Shown here: one piece after another, positions 8,372 to 16,661 of the stretch
Layout of the letters: the number at the start of each line of letters is the position of its first letter
How positions within the stretch are numbered: the first letter of the stretch is position 1
Assembly (NCBI RefSeq): GCF_035474595.1
Contig: NZ_DATIND010000037.1
Span: 38,684-102,683 of the forward strand
Source: Longimicrobium sp.
GTDB lineage: Bacteria > Gemmatimonadota > Gemmatimonadetes > Longimicrobiales > Longimicrobiaceae
Direction of reading: 5' to 3'
DNA: 64,000 bases
Program-made: the position numbers and the translations under genes
The notes under the pieces: model-generated
Databases searched by the model: none
What the model was told of the DNA's origin: nothing
Seen by the model: the letters and a program-made list of their open reading frames with translations, nothing else

Positions 8372-8728
8372 ATGAACATCGACTTCCCGTTCCACACCGA
8401 CAACCGCGGCCGCACCGGCGAAACCGGCGACGACGACCACGTCCGCGACCTGATCGAGCAGGTGCTGTTCACCACGCCCGGCGAGCGCGTGAACCGCCCC
8501 GACTTCGGCAGCGGCCTGCTGCAGCTCGTCTTCGCCCCCGTGAGCGACGAGCTGACCGCGACCACCCAGTTCCTGGTCCAGGGCGCCCTCCAGCAGTGGC
8601 TGGGCGACATCATCCAGGTCGACGACGTCACCGTGGACGCCGGCGACGGCCGCGTGGAGGTCACCGTGCGCTACCTGGTCCGCCGCTCCGACCAGCGCAG
8701 GGAAGAGACGTTCAGCCGGGAAGCGTGA
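8372..8728 (+). CDS. GPW/gp25 family baseplate wedge protein
   Basis: 118 residues. FPFHTDNRGRTGETGDDDHV, then DLIEQVLFTTPGERVNRPDF, then GSGLLQLVFAP and VTVRYLVRR are diagnostic of the gp25 family (Afp9 type), which starts sheath assembly at the baseplate. The E-R-V-N/PDFG core motif is intact. It lies 3 bp after the PAAR gene. An octamer array starts 5 nt after its stop. Confidence 0.93.
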   Translation: MNIDFPFHTDNRGRTGETGDDDHVRDLIEQVLFTTPGERVNRPDFGSGLLQLVFAPVSDELTATTQFLVQGALQQWLGDIIQVDDVTVDAGDGRVEVTVRYLVRRSDQRREETFSREA

Positions 8729-9162
8729 GGGAAGTGCGGAAGTGCGGAAGTGCGTGAGTGGCGCGGAGATGCGGCCTCGGGCCACGCATCACACGAGAAG
8801 TGAAGTGGGCGCCATCGCCTGAGCGCCGCCATCGAAGTTACCCCCTCCCGTCATCGGGAGGGGGTACGCGGCCCCAGCCGCGGGGGGAGGGCCTGCGGAA
8901 GGGAGGGCCCGCGGGGGGAGAGGGTTCCACGGGCGCGGCGGAATCGCACTGAAGTCTCGACGGGAACGCGGTTCATCGGGATTCATGCAGGCGCGCAGAC
9001 CATCCAGAAGTCGCGGGTTCCGTCGCCGTCGTTCCATCGCCGTTCGCTGTCGCAGTTCCATCGCCGCCGATCTTCCGGCGCGTTCGGGCGGACCTCGCAG
9101 GTGAGGCCGCACGGCGTGGCGGCCGAATCCACCCTCGTTCCCCGAGCAAGCGGACCGAAGGG
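8729..9162. repeat. 434-bp gap with octamer array (copy 2) and palindrome
   Basis: Begins 5 nt after the gp25 stop with GTGCGGAA units (8734-8757). A perfect 12-bp inverted repeat, TACCCCCTCCCG/CGGGAGGGGGTA with a 4-nt loop, lies at 8839-8866. From 8870 to 8930 the sequence is G-rich. A 49-codon minus-strand frame (9132 to 8983) with two CGGCGATGGAAC repeats is open but unsupported by a clear ribosome binding site. Otherwise empty. Confidence 0.8.
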
Positions 9163-11685
9163 ATGAAGAGCCAGCTCTACTGCCCCAGCGACACCCGCCG
9201 CGCCCTGGTGCGGCAGGACGGAACGCTGAACGGAATCGACTTCCTGGAGGTGCTCGACACCTCCAGCATCCCCCCGCGCCAGCAGACGCTGCTGGTGCAC
9301 TGCTTCCTTCCCGTCACCGCCCTCACCGCCGCCAGCGTGCGCATCGAGGGCGGCGTGCGGGTGCAGGGGGTGGCCGTGGAGTGGGCGCTTCCCGCCAGCG
9401 AGGTGCTGGCCGGGCAGCCCGACGCCGCCGAGTCGAACAGGCTCAAGAACACGCTGCAGGCGCTGGACGACGACCCGCAGAACGTGCTGGTCGTGCGCAC
9501 CGACCGCGCGGGCGACTTCTCCACCTACACGCTGCGGCTGGTGGACAGCGGCCCCGGCGCCGCCGACCTCCCGCCCAAGGGGTTCGATCCCCAGCTCTCC
9601 GAGGTGGCCTTCTCGTTCAAGGTGGAGTGCCCCAGCGAGTTCGACTGCCGCCCCCGCGAGGGGTGCGCCGAGCCCGCCGCCACCCCGCCGCCCATCGACT
9701 ACCTGGCCAAGGACTACGCCTCGTTCCGCCGCCTGATGCTGGACCGCATGGCCGTGACCATGCCGGGGTGGAGCGAGCGCAACGCCGCCGACCTGGGGAT
9801 CGCGCTGGTGGAGGTGCTGGCCTACGCCGCCGACCACCTGAGCTACTACCAGGACGCCGTGGCCACCGAGGCGTACCTGGGCACCGCCCGCCGCCGCGTC
9901 TCCGTCCGCCGGCACGCGCGGCTGGTCGACTACTTCATGCACGACGGCGCCAACGCGCGCACCTGGGTGACCTTCGAGGTCGAGCCCGCGAGCGACGCCG
10001 ACGGCGAGGTGCTGCAGCCGGGAACGCAGCTGCTGACCGAGGCCGCCACCCCGCTCTCCACCGAGGTCACCGGCGACGACCCGGCGCAGACGGCCGAGGA
10101 CGCGGGGGCGCTGGTATTCGAGACGCTGCACCCCGTCACCCTGCGCGCCGCCAACTCGCGCATCCGCGTGCACAACTGGGGCGACGAGCGCTGCTGCCTG
10201 CCCCGCGGCGCCACCCGCGCCACGCTGGTCCGCCTGAACGAGGGGGGATTGGTGGACCTGCGCCCGGGCGACGTGCTGGTGTTCGAGGAGGTGCGCTCGC
10301 CCGAGAGCCGCGCCGAGGCCGACGCCGACCCGCGCCACCGCCACGCCGTCCGCCTCACGCGGGTGGTGGAGACGGAGGACCCGCTCTTCACCGAGGACGA
10401 TCCCACCCAGCTCCTGCGCGTGCTGGAGGTGTCGTGGGACCCGCAGGACGCGCTCCCCTTCACGCTCTGCCTGTGGGACGTGGCCGATTCGTCCGACCCC
10501 GACCTGCTGCACGCCGTCTCCGTCGCCCGCGGCAACGTCGTCCTGGCCGACCACGGGCGGACGGTGGCCGAGGAGCTGGACGAGCTCACCGCCTCCGCGC
10601 GCTACCGCCCGCGGCTGGCGCGCGCGCCGCTCACCCGGCAGGCGCGCGCCACCGACGCGGCGGGGAACTCCGTTGCCGTGGACCCCGCGAAGCCGGCGAT
10701 CGCCGCCTTCCAGCGGGAGATGGGCGACGTGCGGCCATGGATCCGCCTGGAATCTCCCGAAACGCCCGGCGCGGTGTGGGACCCGCGCCCCGACCTGCTG
10801 GGGAGCGACCGCTTCGCCACCGAGTTCGTGGTGGAGAGCGAGGAGGACGGCACCACCTTCCTGCGCTTCGGCGACGGGCTGGCCGGGCGCCTTCCCGTCT
10901 CGAACCTGGCGGCCACCTACCGCGTGGGGAACGGCCGCGCGGGGAATGTGGGCGCCGACGCCATCACCCGGCTGGTGGATGCGCCCCAGGGCGTGGTCCG
11001 CGTGCGCAACCCGCTTCCCGCGGCGGGGGGCGAGGACCCCGAGCCGCTGGCCGACGTGCGCAAGTACGCGCCGACCGCCTTCCTGCGGCAGGAGCGCGCC
11101 GTCACCGAGGCCGACTACGCCGAGATGGCGCAGCGCCACCCCGAGGTGCAGCGCGCCGCCGCCACCCGCCGGTGGACGGGAAGCTGGTACACGGTGTTCG
11201 TGAGCATCGACCGGCGCGGCGGGTGCGCGGTGGACCAGGCCTTCCGCGACGAGATGCGGGCCTTCCTGGAGCCCTTCCGCCTGGCCGGGCACGACCTGGA
11301 GATCGACTCGCCCCAGTTCGTGCCGCTCGACGTGGTGCTCGCCGTCTGCGTGAAGCCGGGCTTCTTCCGCGCCGACGTGAAGCGGGCGCTGCTGGACGTG
11401 TTCGGCAGCGGCACCACGCCCGACGGGCAGCGCGCCTTCTTCCATCCCGACAACCTGACCTTCGGCCAGCCCGTGTACCTGAGCCGCCTGATCGCCGCGG
11501 CCATGCAGGTGCCCGGCGTGTCCTTCGTGCAGCCGAAGACCTTCCAGCGCTGGGGGCAGCCCGCGCGCGGCGAGCTGGCCGGCGGCGCCATCGTGCTGGA
11601 CCGGCTGGAGATCGCGCGGATGGACAACGACCCCAGCCTTCCCGAGAACGGCAAGATCGACTTCCAGATGGAGGGTGGCCTGTGA
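9163..11685 (+). CDS. putative baseplate assembly protein, gpJ-like wedge 1 (Afp11 type)
   Basis: 840 residues. Recognised by PIDYLAKDYASFRRLMLDRM, then ADLGIALVEVLAYAADHLSY, YQDAVATEAYLGTARRRVSV, and the later FLRFGDGLAGRLP, TYRVGNGRAGNVGADAI and FLRQERAVTEADYAEMAQRH. These are hallmarks of the large baseplate-J-like proteins of eCIS and phage wedges (gp6/Afp11). The C-terminal part (VFVSIDRRGG, PDNLTFGQPVYLSRLIAAAM) matches the gpJ end. The stop overlaps the next GTG (GTGA). It shares the YQ..A.E..L.TA..RR.SV signature with the following gene, so the two are paralogues. Confidence 0.92.
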   Translation: MKSQLYCPSDTRRALVRQDGTLNGIDFLEVLDTSSIPPRQQTLLVHCFLPVTALTAASVRIEGGVRVQGVAVEWALPASEVLAGQPDAAESNRLKNTLQALDDDPQNVLVVRTDRAGDFSTYTLRLVDSGPGAADLPPKGFDPQLSEVAFSFKVECPSEFDCRPREGCAEPAATPPPIDYLAKDYASFRRLMLDRMAVTMPGWSERNAADLGIALVEVLAYAADHLSYYQDAVATEAYLGTARRRVSVRRHARLVDYFMHDGANARTWVTFEVEPASDADGEVLQPGTQLLTEAATPLSTEVTGDDPAQTAEDAGALVFETLHPVTLRAANSRIRVHNWGDERCCLPRGATRATLVRLNEGGLVDLRPGDVLVFEEVRSPESRAEADADPRHRHAVRLTRVVETEDPLFTEDDPTQLLRVLEVSWDPQDALPFTLCLWDVADSSDPDLLHAVSVARGNVVLADHGRTVAEELDELTASARYRPRLARAPLTRQARATDAAGNSVAVDPAKPAIAAFQREMGDVRPWIRLESPETPGAVWDPRPDLLGSDRFATEFVVESEEDGTTFLRFGDGLAGRLPVSNLAATYRVGNGRAGNVGADAITRLVDAPQGVVRVRNPLPAAGGEDPEPLADVRKYAPTAFLRQERAVTEADYAEMAQRHPEVQRAAATRRWTGSWYTVFVSIDRRGGCAVDQAFRDEMRAFLEPFRLAGHDLEIDSPQFVPLDVVLAVCVKPGFFRADVKRALLDVFGSGTTPDGQRAFFHPDNLTFGQPVYLSRLIAAAMQVPGVSFVQPKTFQRWGQPARGELAGGAIVLDRLEIARMDNDPSLPENGKIDFQMEGGL

Positions 11686-14504
11686 GCGACGCCGACCCTC
11701 GCGCGGCCGACTGCGGCGCCGCGCTGGACACCTGCGGCTGCTGCGGCACCGACTCGCCCGGACTGGCGACGGACGCCGCGGCCGAGATCACCAACCCGCC
11801 GGGGCTTCCCGCGCTGGCGTACCGCATCGGCACGCAGCCGCAGTTCCTGGAGCGGATGCTGAAGCGCCTGGTTTCGCAGACCGTGCTCTCCGACGACGGG
11901 ACGGCGGAGCTGCGCCCGCTGGTCTCCCTCTCCACCCGCGCGCCCGACGACCCCGCCATCTCGCTGCTCGACGCGTGGGCCACCACGGCGGACGTGCTGA
12001 CCTTCTACCAGGAGCGCATCGCCAACGAGGGGTTCCTGCGCACGGCCACGGAGCGGCGCTCGGTGCTGGAGCTGGCGCGCACCATCGGCTACGAGCTGAA
12101 CCCCGGCGTGGCCGCGTCCACCGAGCTGGCGTTCACGCTCGAGGACGTGAAGGTGGCCCCGCTCACCGCCGCCTCGGTCGTTCCCGAAACCGTCACGCTG
12201 GCCACGGGGCTGCGGGTGCAGAGCGTTCCCGGCCCCGGGCAGACGGCGCAGACCTTCGAGACGGTGGAAGAGGTGGAGGCGCGGCCGGAGTGGAACCTCC
12301 TTTATCCGCGGAAGACGAAGACGCAGGGGCTGGAGCTGGGCGAGACCGTGCTCTGGCTGGACGGGATCGCTACGGGGCTGCAGGTGGGCGACGCGCTGCT
12401 CCTCGTCGGCAAGGAGCGGGTGGCGTACGGCGGGAGCGAGAACTGGGACTTCCGCTTCGTCTCGGCGGTCGAGGCCGACGCAGCCAACGGGCGCACGAAG
12501 GTGACGTGGACGGAAGGATTGGGCTACAAGTCGTCCACCCGGCGCGTGGAGCCGGCGGACGACCCCGCCTGCTACGTGTTCCGCGCCCGCGGCTCGCTCT
12601 TCGGCTTCAACGCGCCGGACTGGCGGGCGATGCCGGGAATCATCAAGGCCGCCTTCGATCCGGCGAAGTCGGATCTCGACGCCAACGGGAACTACACGGG
12701 CAGCCTCACCCAGTGGCCGGAGTTCACCACCGCCGAGGGCGCCGACGAGAAGCTGGACCTCGACGCCACGTATCCCAAGGTCGTCTCCGGGAGCTGGATC
12801 GTCCTCAGCAAGGCGGACTACACCGAGCTCTACCGCGTGGTCACCGCGCTCCCCGCGGCGCGCACCGACTGGACGCTGACCGCGAAGGTGACGCGGCTGA
12901 CGCTGGACGCGCGCGAGCACCTCAGCTGGTTCCCGCGCCGCGAGACGGTCGTCCATCTCCAGAGCGAGGAATTGCCGCTGACCGAGGCGCCCGACACCTC
13001 GCTGGTCGGCGGGCTCACCGTGCAGCTTGACCGCACGGTGGACGGGCTGGTCTCCGGGCGCACGCTGATCGTCTCCGGCCGCAGGCGGCGCGCGCGGGTG
13101 GCCGACCTGGCCACGGGCCTCGTCCTGGTCTCCACCGGCGGGGCGACGACCAAGGTGAACGCGGGCGAGGTGCTGTGGATGGTGGCGCCCGCCACCACCG
13201 CCGGCACCACGGTCACGTGGAAGGTGATGAACCGCCTGGGCGTCCAGGGCACCGTGGCCGAGGGCAAGGGGCAGATCACCGACGAGGACGCGGACGAGGG
13301 CGACGAGCTGCTGAGCGAGGTCGTGGTGCTCGATACGGTGACCGATGACGGGGTGCACACCACGCTGAAGCTGCAGAACCCGGGGATGCAGCGCTGGTAC
13401 GACCGCGGCTCCACGCGCATCTGGGCCAACGTGGCCGCCGCCACTCACGGCGAAACGGTCAGCGAGGTGCTGGGCAGCGGCGACGGCTCGCAGGCCAACC
13501 AGAAGTTCACGCTGAAGCGCCCGCCGCTCACCTACGTCTCCGCGGCGACGGCCACGGGAACGGCGACCACGCTGGAGGTGCGGGTGAACGACCTGCGCTG
13601 GAGCGAGGTCGTGGCCTTCAACGACGCCGGCCCCGAGAGCCAGGTCTACACCGTCCGCCAGGCCGATGACGGCACCGCCACCGTGCAGTTCGGCGACGGG
13701 ATCCGCGGCGCGCGCCTTCCCACCGGCTCGGCCAACGTGACCGCGACGTACCGCACCGGCATCGGCCCGGCGGGCGAGGTGGGGACGGGAACGCTCAGCC
13801 TGCTGCAGAGCCGCCCGCTGGGACTGAAGGAGGTGACGAACCCCGTCGCCGCCACCGGCGCCGCCGCGCCCGAGGAGCTGGAGGACGCCCGCGGGAACGC
13901 ACCGCGGACCGTGCTGACGCTGGGGCGGATCGTCTCCCTGAAGGACTTCGAGGACTTCGCCCGCGCCTTCGGGGGGATCGGGAAGGCGCGCGCCGTGGCG
14001 CTGTGGAGCGGCGAGCGGCAGGTGATCCACATCACCATCGCCGCGGCCACCGGGGGCGGCGTGGCGTCGGATTCCGACGTCTACCACAACCTGGTCGCGG
14101 CCATCGACCGCTACCGCGAAGGGAGCGAGCGGGTGAAGGTGGAGAGCTACGCCGCGCGCACCTTCCGCCTCGACGCGGCCGTCATCATCGACCCGGTCTT
14201 CGTGGCCGTGGACGTGCTGGCCGACGCGGAGGCCGCGCTCCGCGAGGCGTTCTCGTTCGAGGCGCGCGACTTCGCGCAGCCGGTGACCGGCGCCGAGGTG
14301 ATCTCCGTCATCCAGGCCGTCCCCGGCATCGTCGCGGTCGATCTCGACCGGCTCGAGCTGGTCGGCCAGTCCACCGGGAGCGGGCTTCCCGCGGCCAAGG
14401 TCCTTCCGTCGCAGACCACGCGCTTTTCGGGGACGACGACCCTTCCCTCCGAGCTGCTCCTGCTCGACGACCACGGCGTGACCCTTCGCGAGGTGCCCGC
14501 ATGA
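11682..14504 (+). CDS. putative baseplate assembly protein, gpJ-like wedge 2
   Basis: 940 residues from GTG 11682, chosen because it overlaps the previous stop; the frame is open much further upstream but only as an antiphase shadow. It begins with a Cys-rich head (C-G-A-A-L-D-T-C-G-C-C-G-T), then AISLLDAWATTADVLTFYQE, RIANEGFLRTATERRSVLEL, and later VQFGDGIRGARLPTGSANVT, TYRTGIGPAGEVGTGTLSL and VLTLGRIVSLKDFEDFARAF. This is a second, longer gpJ-like wedge. Two J-like chains in a row suggest a heteromeric wedge. The stop overlaps the next ATG (ATGA). The Cys cluster could bind metal. Confidence 0.9.
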   Translation: MSDADPRAADCGAALDTCGCCGTDSPGLATDAAAEITNPPGLPALAYRIGTQPQFLERMLKRLVSQTVLSDDGTAELRPLVSLSTRAPDDPAISLLDAWATTADVLTFYQERIANEGFLRTATERRSVLELARTIGYELNPGVAASTELAFTLEDVKVAPLTAASVVPETVTLATGLRVQSVPGPGQTAQTFETVEEVEARPEWNLLYPRKTKTQGLELGETVLWLDGIATGLQVGDALLLVGKERVAYGGSENWDFRFVSAVEADAANGRTKVTWTEGLGYKSSTRRVEPADDPACYVFRARGSLFGFNAPDWRAMPGIIKAAFDPAKSDLDANGNYTGSLTQWPEFTTAEGADEKLDLDATYPKVVSGSWIVLSKADYTELYRVVTALPAARTDWTLTAKVTRLTLDAREHLSWFPRRETVVHLQSEELPLTEAPDTSLVGGLTVQLDRTVDGLVSGRTLIVSGRRRRARVADLATGLVLVSTGGATTKVNAGEVLWMVAPATTAGTTVTWKVMNRLGVQGTVAEGKGQITDEDADEGDELLSEVVVLDTVTDDGVHTTLKLQNPGMQRWYDRGSTRIWANVAAATHGETVSEVLGSGDGSQANQKFTLKRPPLTYVSAATATGTATTLEVRVNDLRWSEVVAFNDAGPESQVYTVRQADDGTATVQFGDGIRGARLPTGSANVTATYRTGIGPAGEVGTGTLSLLQSRPLGLKEVTNPVAATGAAAPEELEDARGNAPRTVLTLGRIVSLKDFEDFARAFGGIGKARAVALWSGERQVIHITIAAATGGGVASDSDVYHNLVAAIDRYREGSERVKVESYAARTFRLDAAVIIDPVFVAVDVLADAEAALREAFSFEARDFAQPVTGAEVISVIQAVPGIVAVDLDRLELVGQSTGSGLPAAKVLPSQTTRFSGTTTLPSELLLLDDHGVTLREVPA

Positions 14505-16651
14505 GCGAATCCGGCGCCGAGCGCCTGTACGCGCTCCTTCCCGCCGTCTACCGCCTCCGCGACGCCGACGAGGGGTACCCCCTGCGCGCGCTGATGGCGG
14601 TGATGGAGACGGAGATGGCGGCGGTGGAGGCCGACATCTCCGGGCTGTACGAGAACTGGTTCATCGAGACCTGCCAGGAGTGGGTGGTGCCCTACGTGGG
14701 CGACCTGCTGGGCGTGCGCGGCCTGCGCCCCGCCGCCGGCGGCGCCTACACGCAGCGCGCCCGCGTGGCCAACGCCATCGGCTACCGCCGCCGCAAGGGG
14801 ACCGCGGCGGTGCTGGAGCAGGTGGCCCGCGACGTCACCGGGTGGCCGGCGCACGCGGTGGAGTACTTCCAGCTCCTGGCGGGCACCCAGCACCTCTCCC
14901 ACGTCCGCCCGGGCACGGGGGGGACGGCGAGCCTGCGCGATTCGTCGAGTCTCGAGCTGGTCGGCGGGCCGTTCGAGCAGGTGGCCCACACGGCCGAGGT
15001 GCGGCACATCGACAACGGGCGGGGGAGATACAACATCCCCGACGTGGGCGTGTTCCTGTGGCGGCTGCAGAGCTACCCGGTGGTGCGCGCGCAGGCCCGG
15101 CTGGTGACCGCGCCGGGCGACGCGGGCTACACCTTCAGCCCGCTGGGGACGGATGGGCCGCTCTTCAACCGCGCGCGGACCGAGACGGCCATCAGCCACC
15201 TGGCCCGCGAGCAGGACGTTCCGGATCCGCTGCGCCGCCGCGCGCTGTACGACGAGCTGGAGGCCCGCCGCGCCTCGCTGGAAGCGGGAGCGGAGGTGGT
15301 GGAGACCTGGTTCGGCGACGATGCCGTGATCCAGGTATTCCTGGACGGCGAGCTGGTGCCCGGCGAGCAGGTGATGGTGTGCGACCTGGACCCCTGGCGG
15401 CGCCCGCCCGCGTCCACCTTCCAGCTCCCCGACGGACGCACCTTCGACACGCTGGTGTCGGTTGATCCTCCGCGCGGCCGGCTGGCGCTGGCCGACGGGC
15501 TGGCGCTGCCGGACACGGTGGAGGTGGGCTTCGCCTACGGCTTCCCCGGCGACCTGGGCGGCGGGCCGTACGACCGCCGCGAGCCGGTGGAGGCGTGGCT
15601 GGAGCGCGTGGGCGGCGAGGTGCACTGGCAGGCGGGCGTGGTGGCTGATCCCTCGTCCGACCCCGACGTGCTGTACGCCGACCTGCGCGACGCGGTGGCC
15701 GCGTGGAACGCCCAGCCGCCGGGCACGGTGGGGGTGATCGCGGTGATGGACAGCCGCACGCTGGACTACCCGCTCACCGGCGGCGACACCGTGCTGATCC
15801 CCGAGGGAAGCCACCTCCTCCTCGTGGCCGCGGGGTGGCCCGATCCCGCGCCGATGCCGCCGGGGGGAGGGAAGACGCGCCTTCTCCCGCAGGACCTGCG
15901 GCCGCACCTGCGCGGCTCCATCGCCGTGCGCGGGGTGAAGCCGCAGGGGGTGATCACCATCGAGAGCTCGAACCCGGGGAGCTTCTCGGTCGACGGGCTG
16001 CTGATCGAGGGCGAGATCGAGGTGCGCGACGGGAACCTGGGGCAGCTCCTGGTCTCGCACAGCACGCTGGTTCCCGCGGCGGGCGGCGTCACCTGCGCGG
16101 CGGGGAACCCGCGGCTGGAGGTGACCATCGCCCGCAGCATCACCGGCGCCGTGAGCATCCGCGGCGCCGCCCGCCTCCTGCGCGTGGAGGACAGCATCGT
16201 CGACGGGCTGGGGGCGCTCACCGCGCTCCGCGGCCCGGCGGTGGAGCTGGAGGCGGTCACCCTCTTCGGCGGCGTGCGCGCGGTCACGCTCACCGCCAGC
16301 AACTCCATCTTCACCCGCACCGTCACGGTGGAGCGGCGGCAGACCGGGTGCGTGCGCTACAGCTGGGTGCCCCCCCAGTCGCGCGTTCCCCGCCGCTACG
16401 AGTGCCGCCCCGAGACGGCGTCGGCCGCGCGGCGCGAGGAGCCGCAGTTCACCTCGCGCGGATACGGGCACCCCGCGTACGCCCAGCTTTCCCTGTCGTG
16501 CCCCGCGGTGATCCGCGAGGGCGCCGACGACGAGGGCGAGATGGGCGCCTGGCACTTCCTGCAGCAGACCCAGCGGATCGCCGACCTGCGCGCCGGGCTG
16601 GGCGAGCACCTCCGCGTCGGCCTGGAGGCCGGCCTTTTCTTCGCGACCTGA
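14501..16651 (+). CDS. gpI-like phage tail / eCIS baseplate protein with beta-helix C-half
   Basis: 716 residues from ATG 14501. The N-terminal ERLYALLPAVYRLRDADEGY, then FIETCQEWVVPYVGDLLGVR, then ARVANAIGYRRRKGTAAVLE and QVARDVTGWPAHAVEYF match the tail protein I-like family (Afp12 region) that links wedge to fibre. The second half (about 430-680) is a run of short beta strands (GVITIESSNPGSFSVDGLLI, LLRVEDSIVDG, LEAVTLFGGVRAVTL) like a right-handed beta-helix. The C-terminus carries several Cys, as in YECRPET and LSLSCPAVI. The next gene starts 10 bp later after a good GAGGAG. Confidence 0.85.
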   Translation: MSESGAERLYALLPAVYRLRDADEGYPLRALMAVMETEMAAVEADISGLYENWFIETCQEWVVPYVGDLLGVRGLRPAAGGAYTQRARVANAIGYRRRKGTAAVLEQVARDVTGWPAHAVEYFQLLAGTQHLSHVRPGTGGTASLRDSSSLELVGGPFEQVAHTAEVRHIDNGRGRYNIPDVGVFLWRLQSYPVVRAQARLVTAPGDAGYTFSPLGTDGPLFNRARTETAISHLAREQDVPDPLRRRALYDELEARRASLEAGAEVVETWFGDDAVIQVFLDGELVPGEQVMVCDLDPWRRPPASTFQLPDGRTFDTLVSVDPPRGRLALADGLALPDTVEVGFAYGFPGDLGGGPYDRREPVEAWLERVGGEVHWQAGVVADPSSDPDVLYADLRDAVAAWNAQPPGTVGVIAVMDSRTLDYPLTGGDTVLIPEGSHLLLVAAGWPDPAPMPPGGGKTRLLPQDLRPHLRGSIAVRGVKPQGVITIESSNPGSFSVDGLLIEGEIEVRDGNLGQLLVSHSTLVPAAGGVTCAAGNPRLEVTIARSITGAVSIRGAARLLRVEDSIVDGLGALTALRGPAVELEAVTLFGGVRAVTLTASNSIFTRTVTVERRQTGCVRYSWVPPQSRVPRRYECRPETASAARREEPQFTSRGYGHPAYAQLSLSCPAVIREGADDEGEMGAWHFLQQTQRIADLRAGLGEHLRVGLEAGLFFAT

Positions 16652-16661
16652 GGAGATCCCC

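Noticed and set aside
11115..14474. A 1119-codon minus-strand frame opposite the second J-like gene
   Set aside because: High GC at third positions opens antisense frames; the protein is His/Arg/Val low-complexity with no recognisable motif, while the plus-strand gene is a clear wedge protein.
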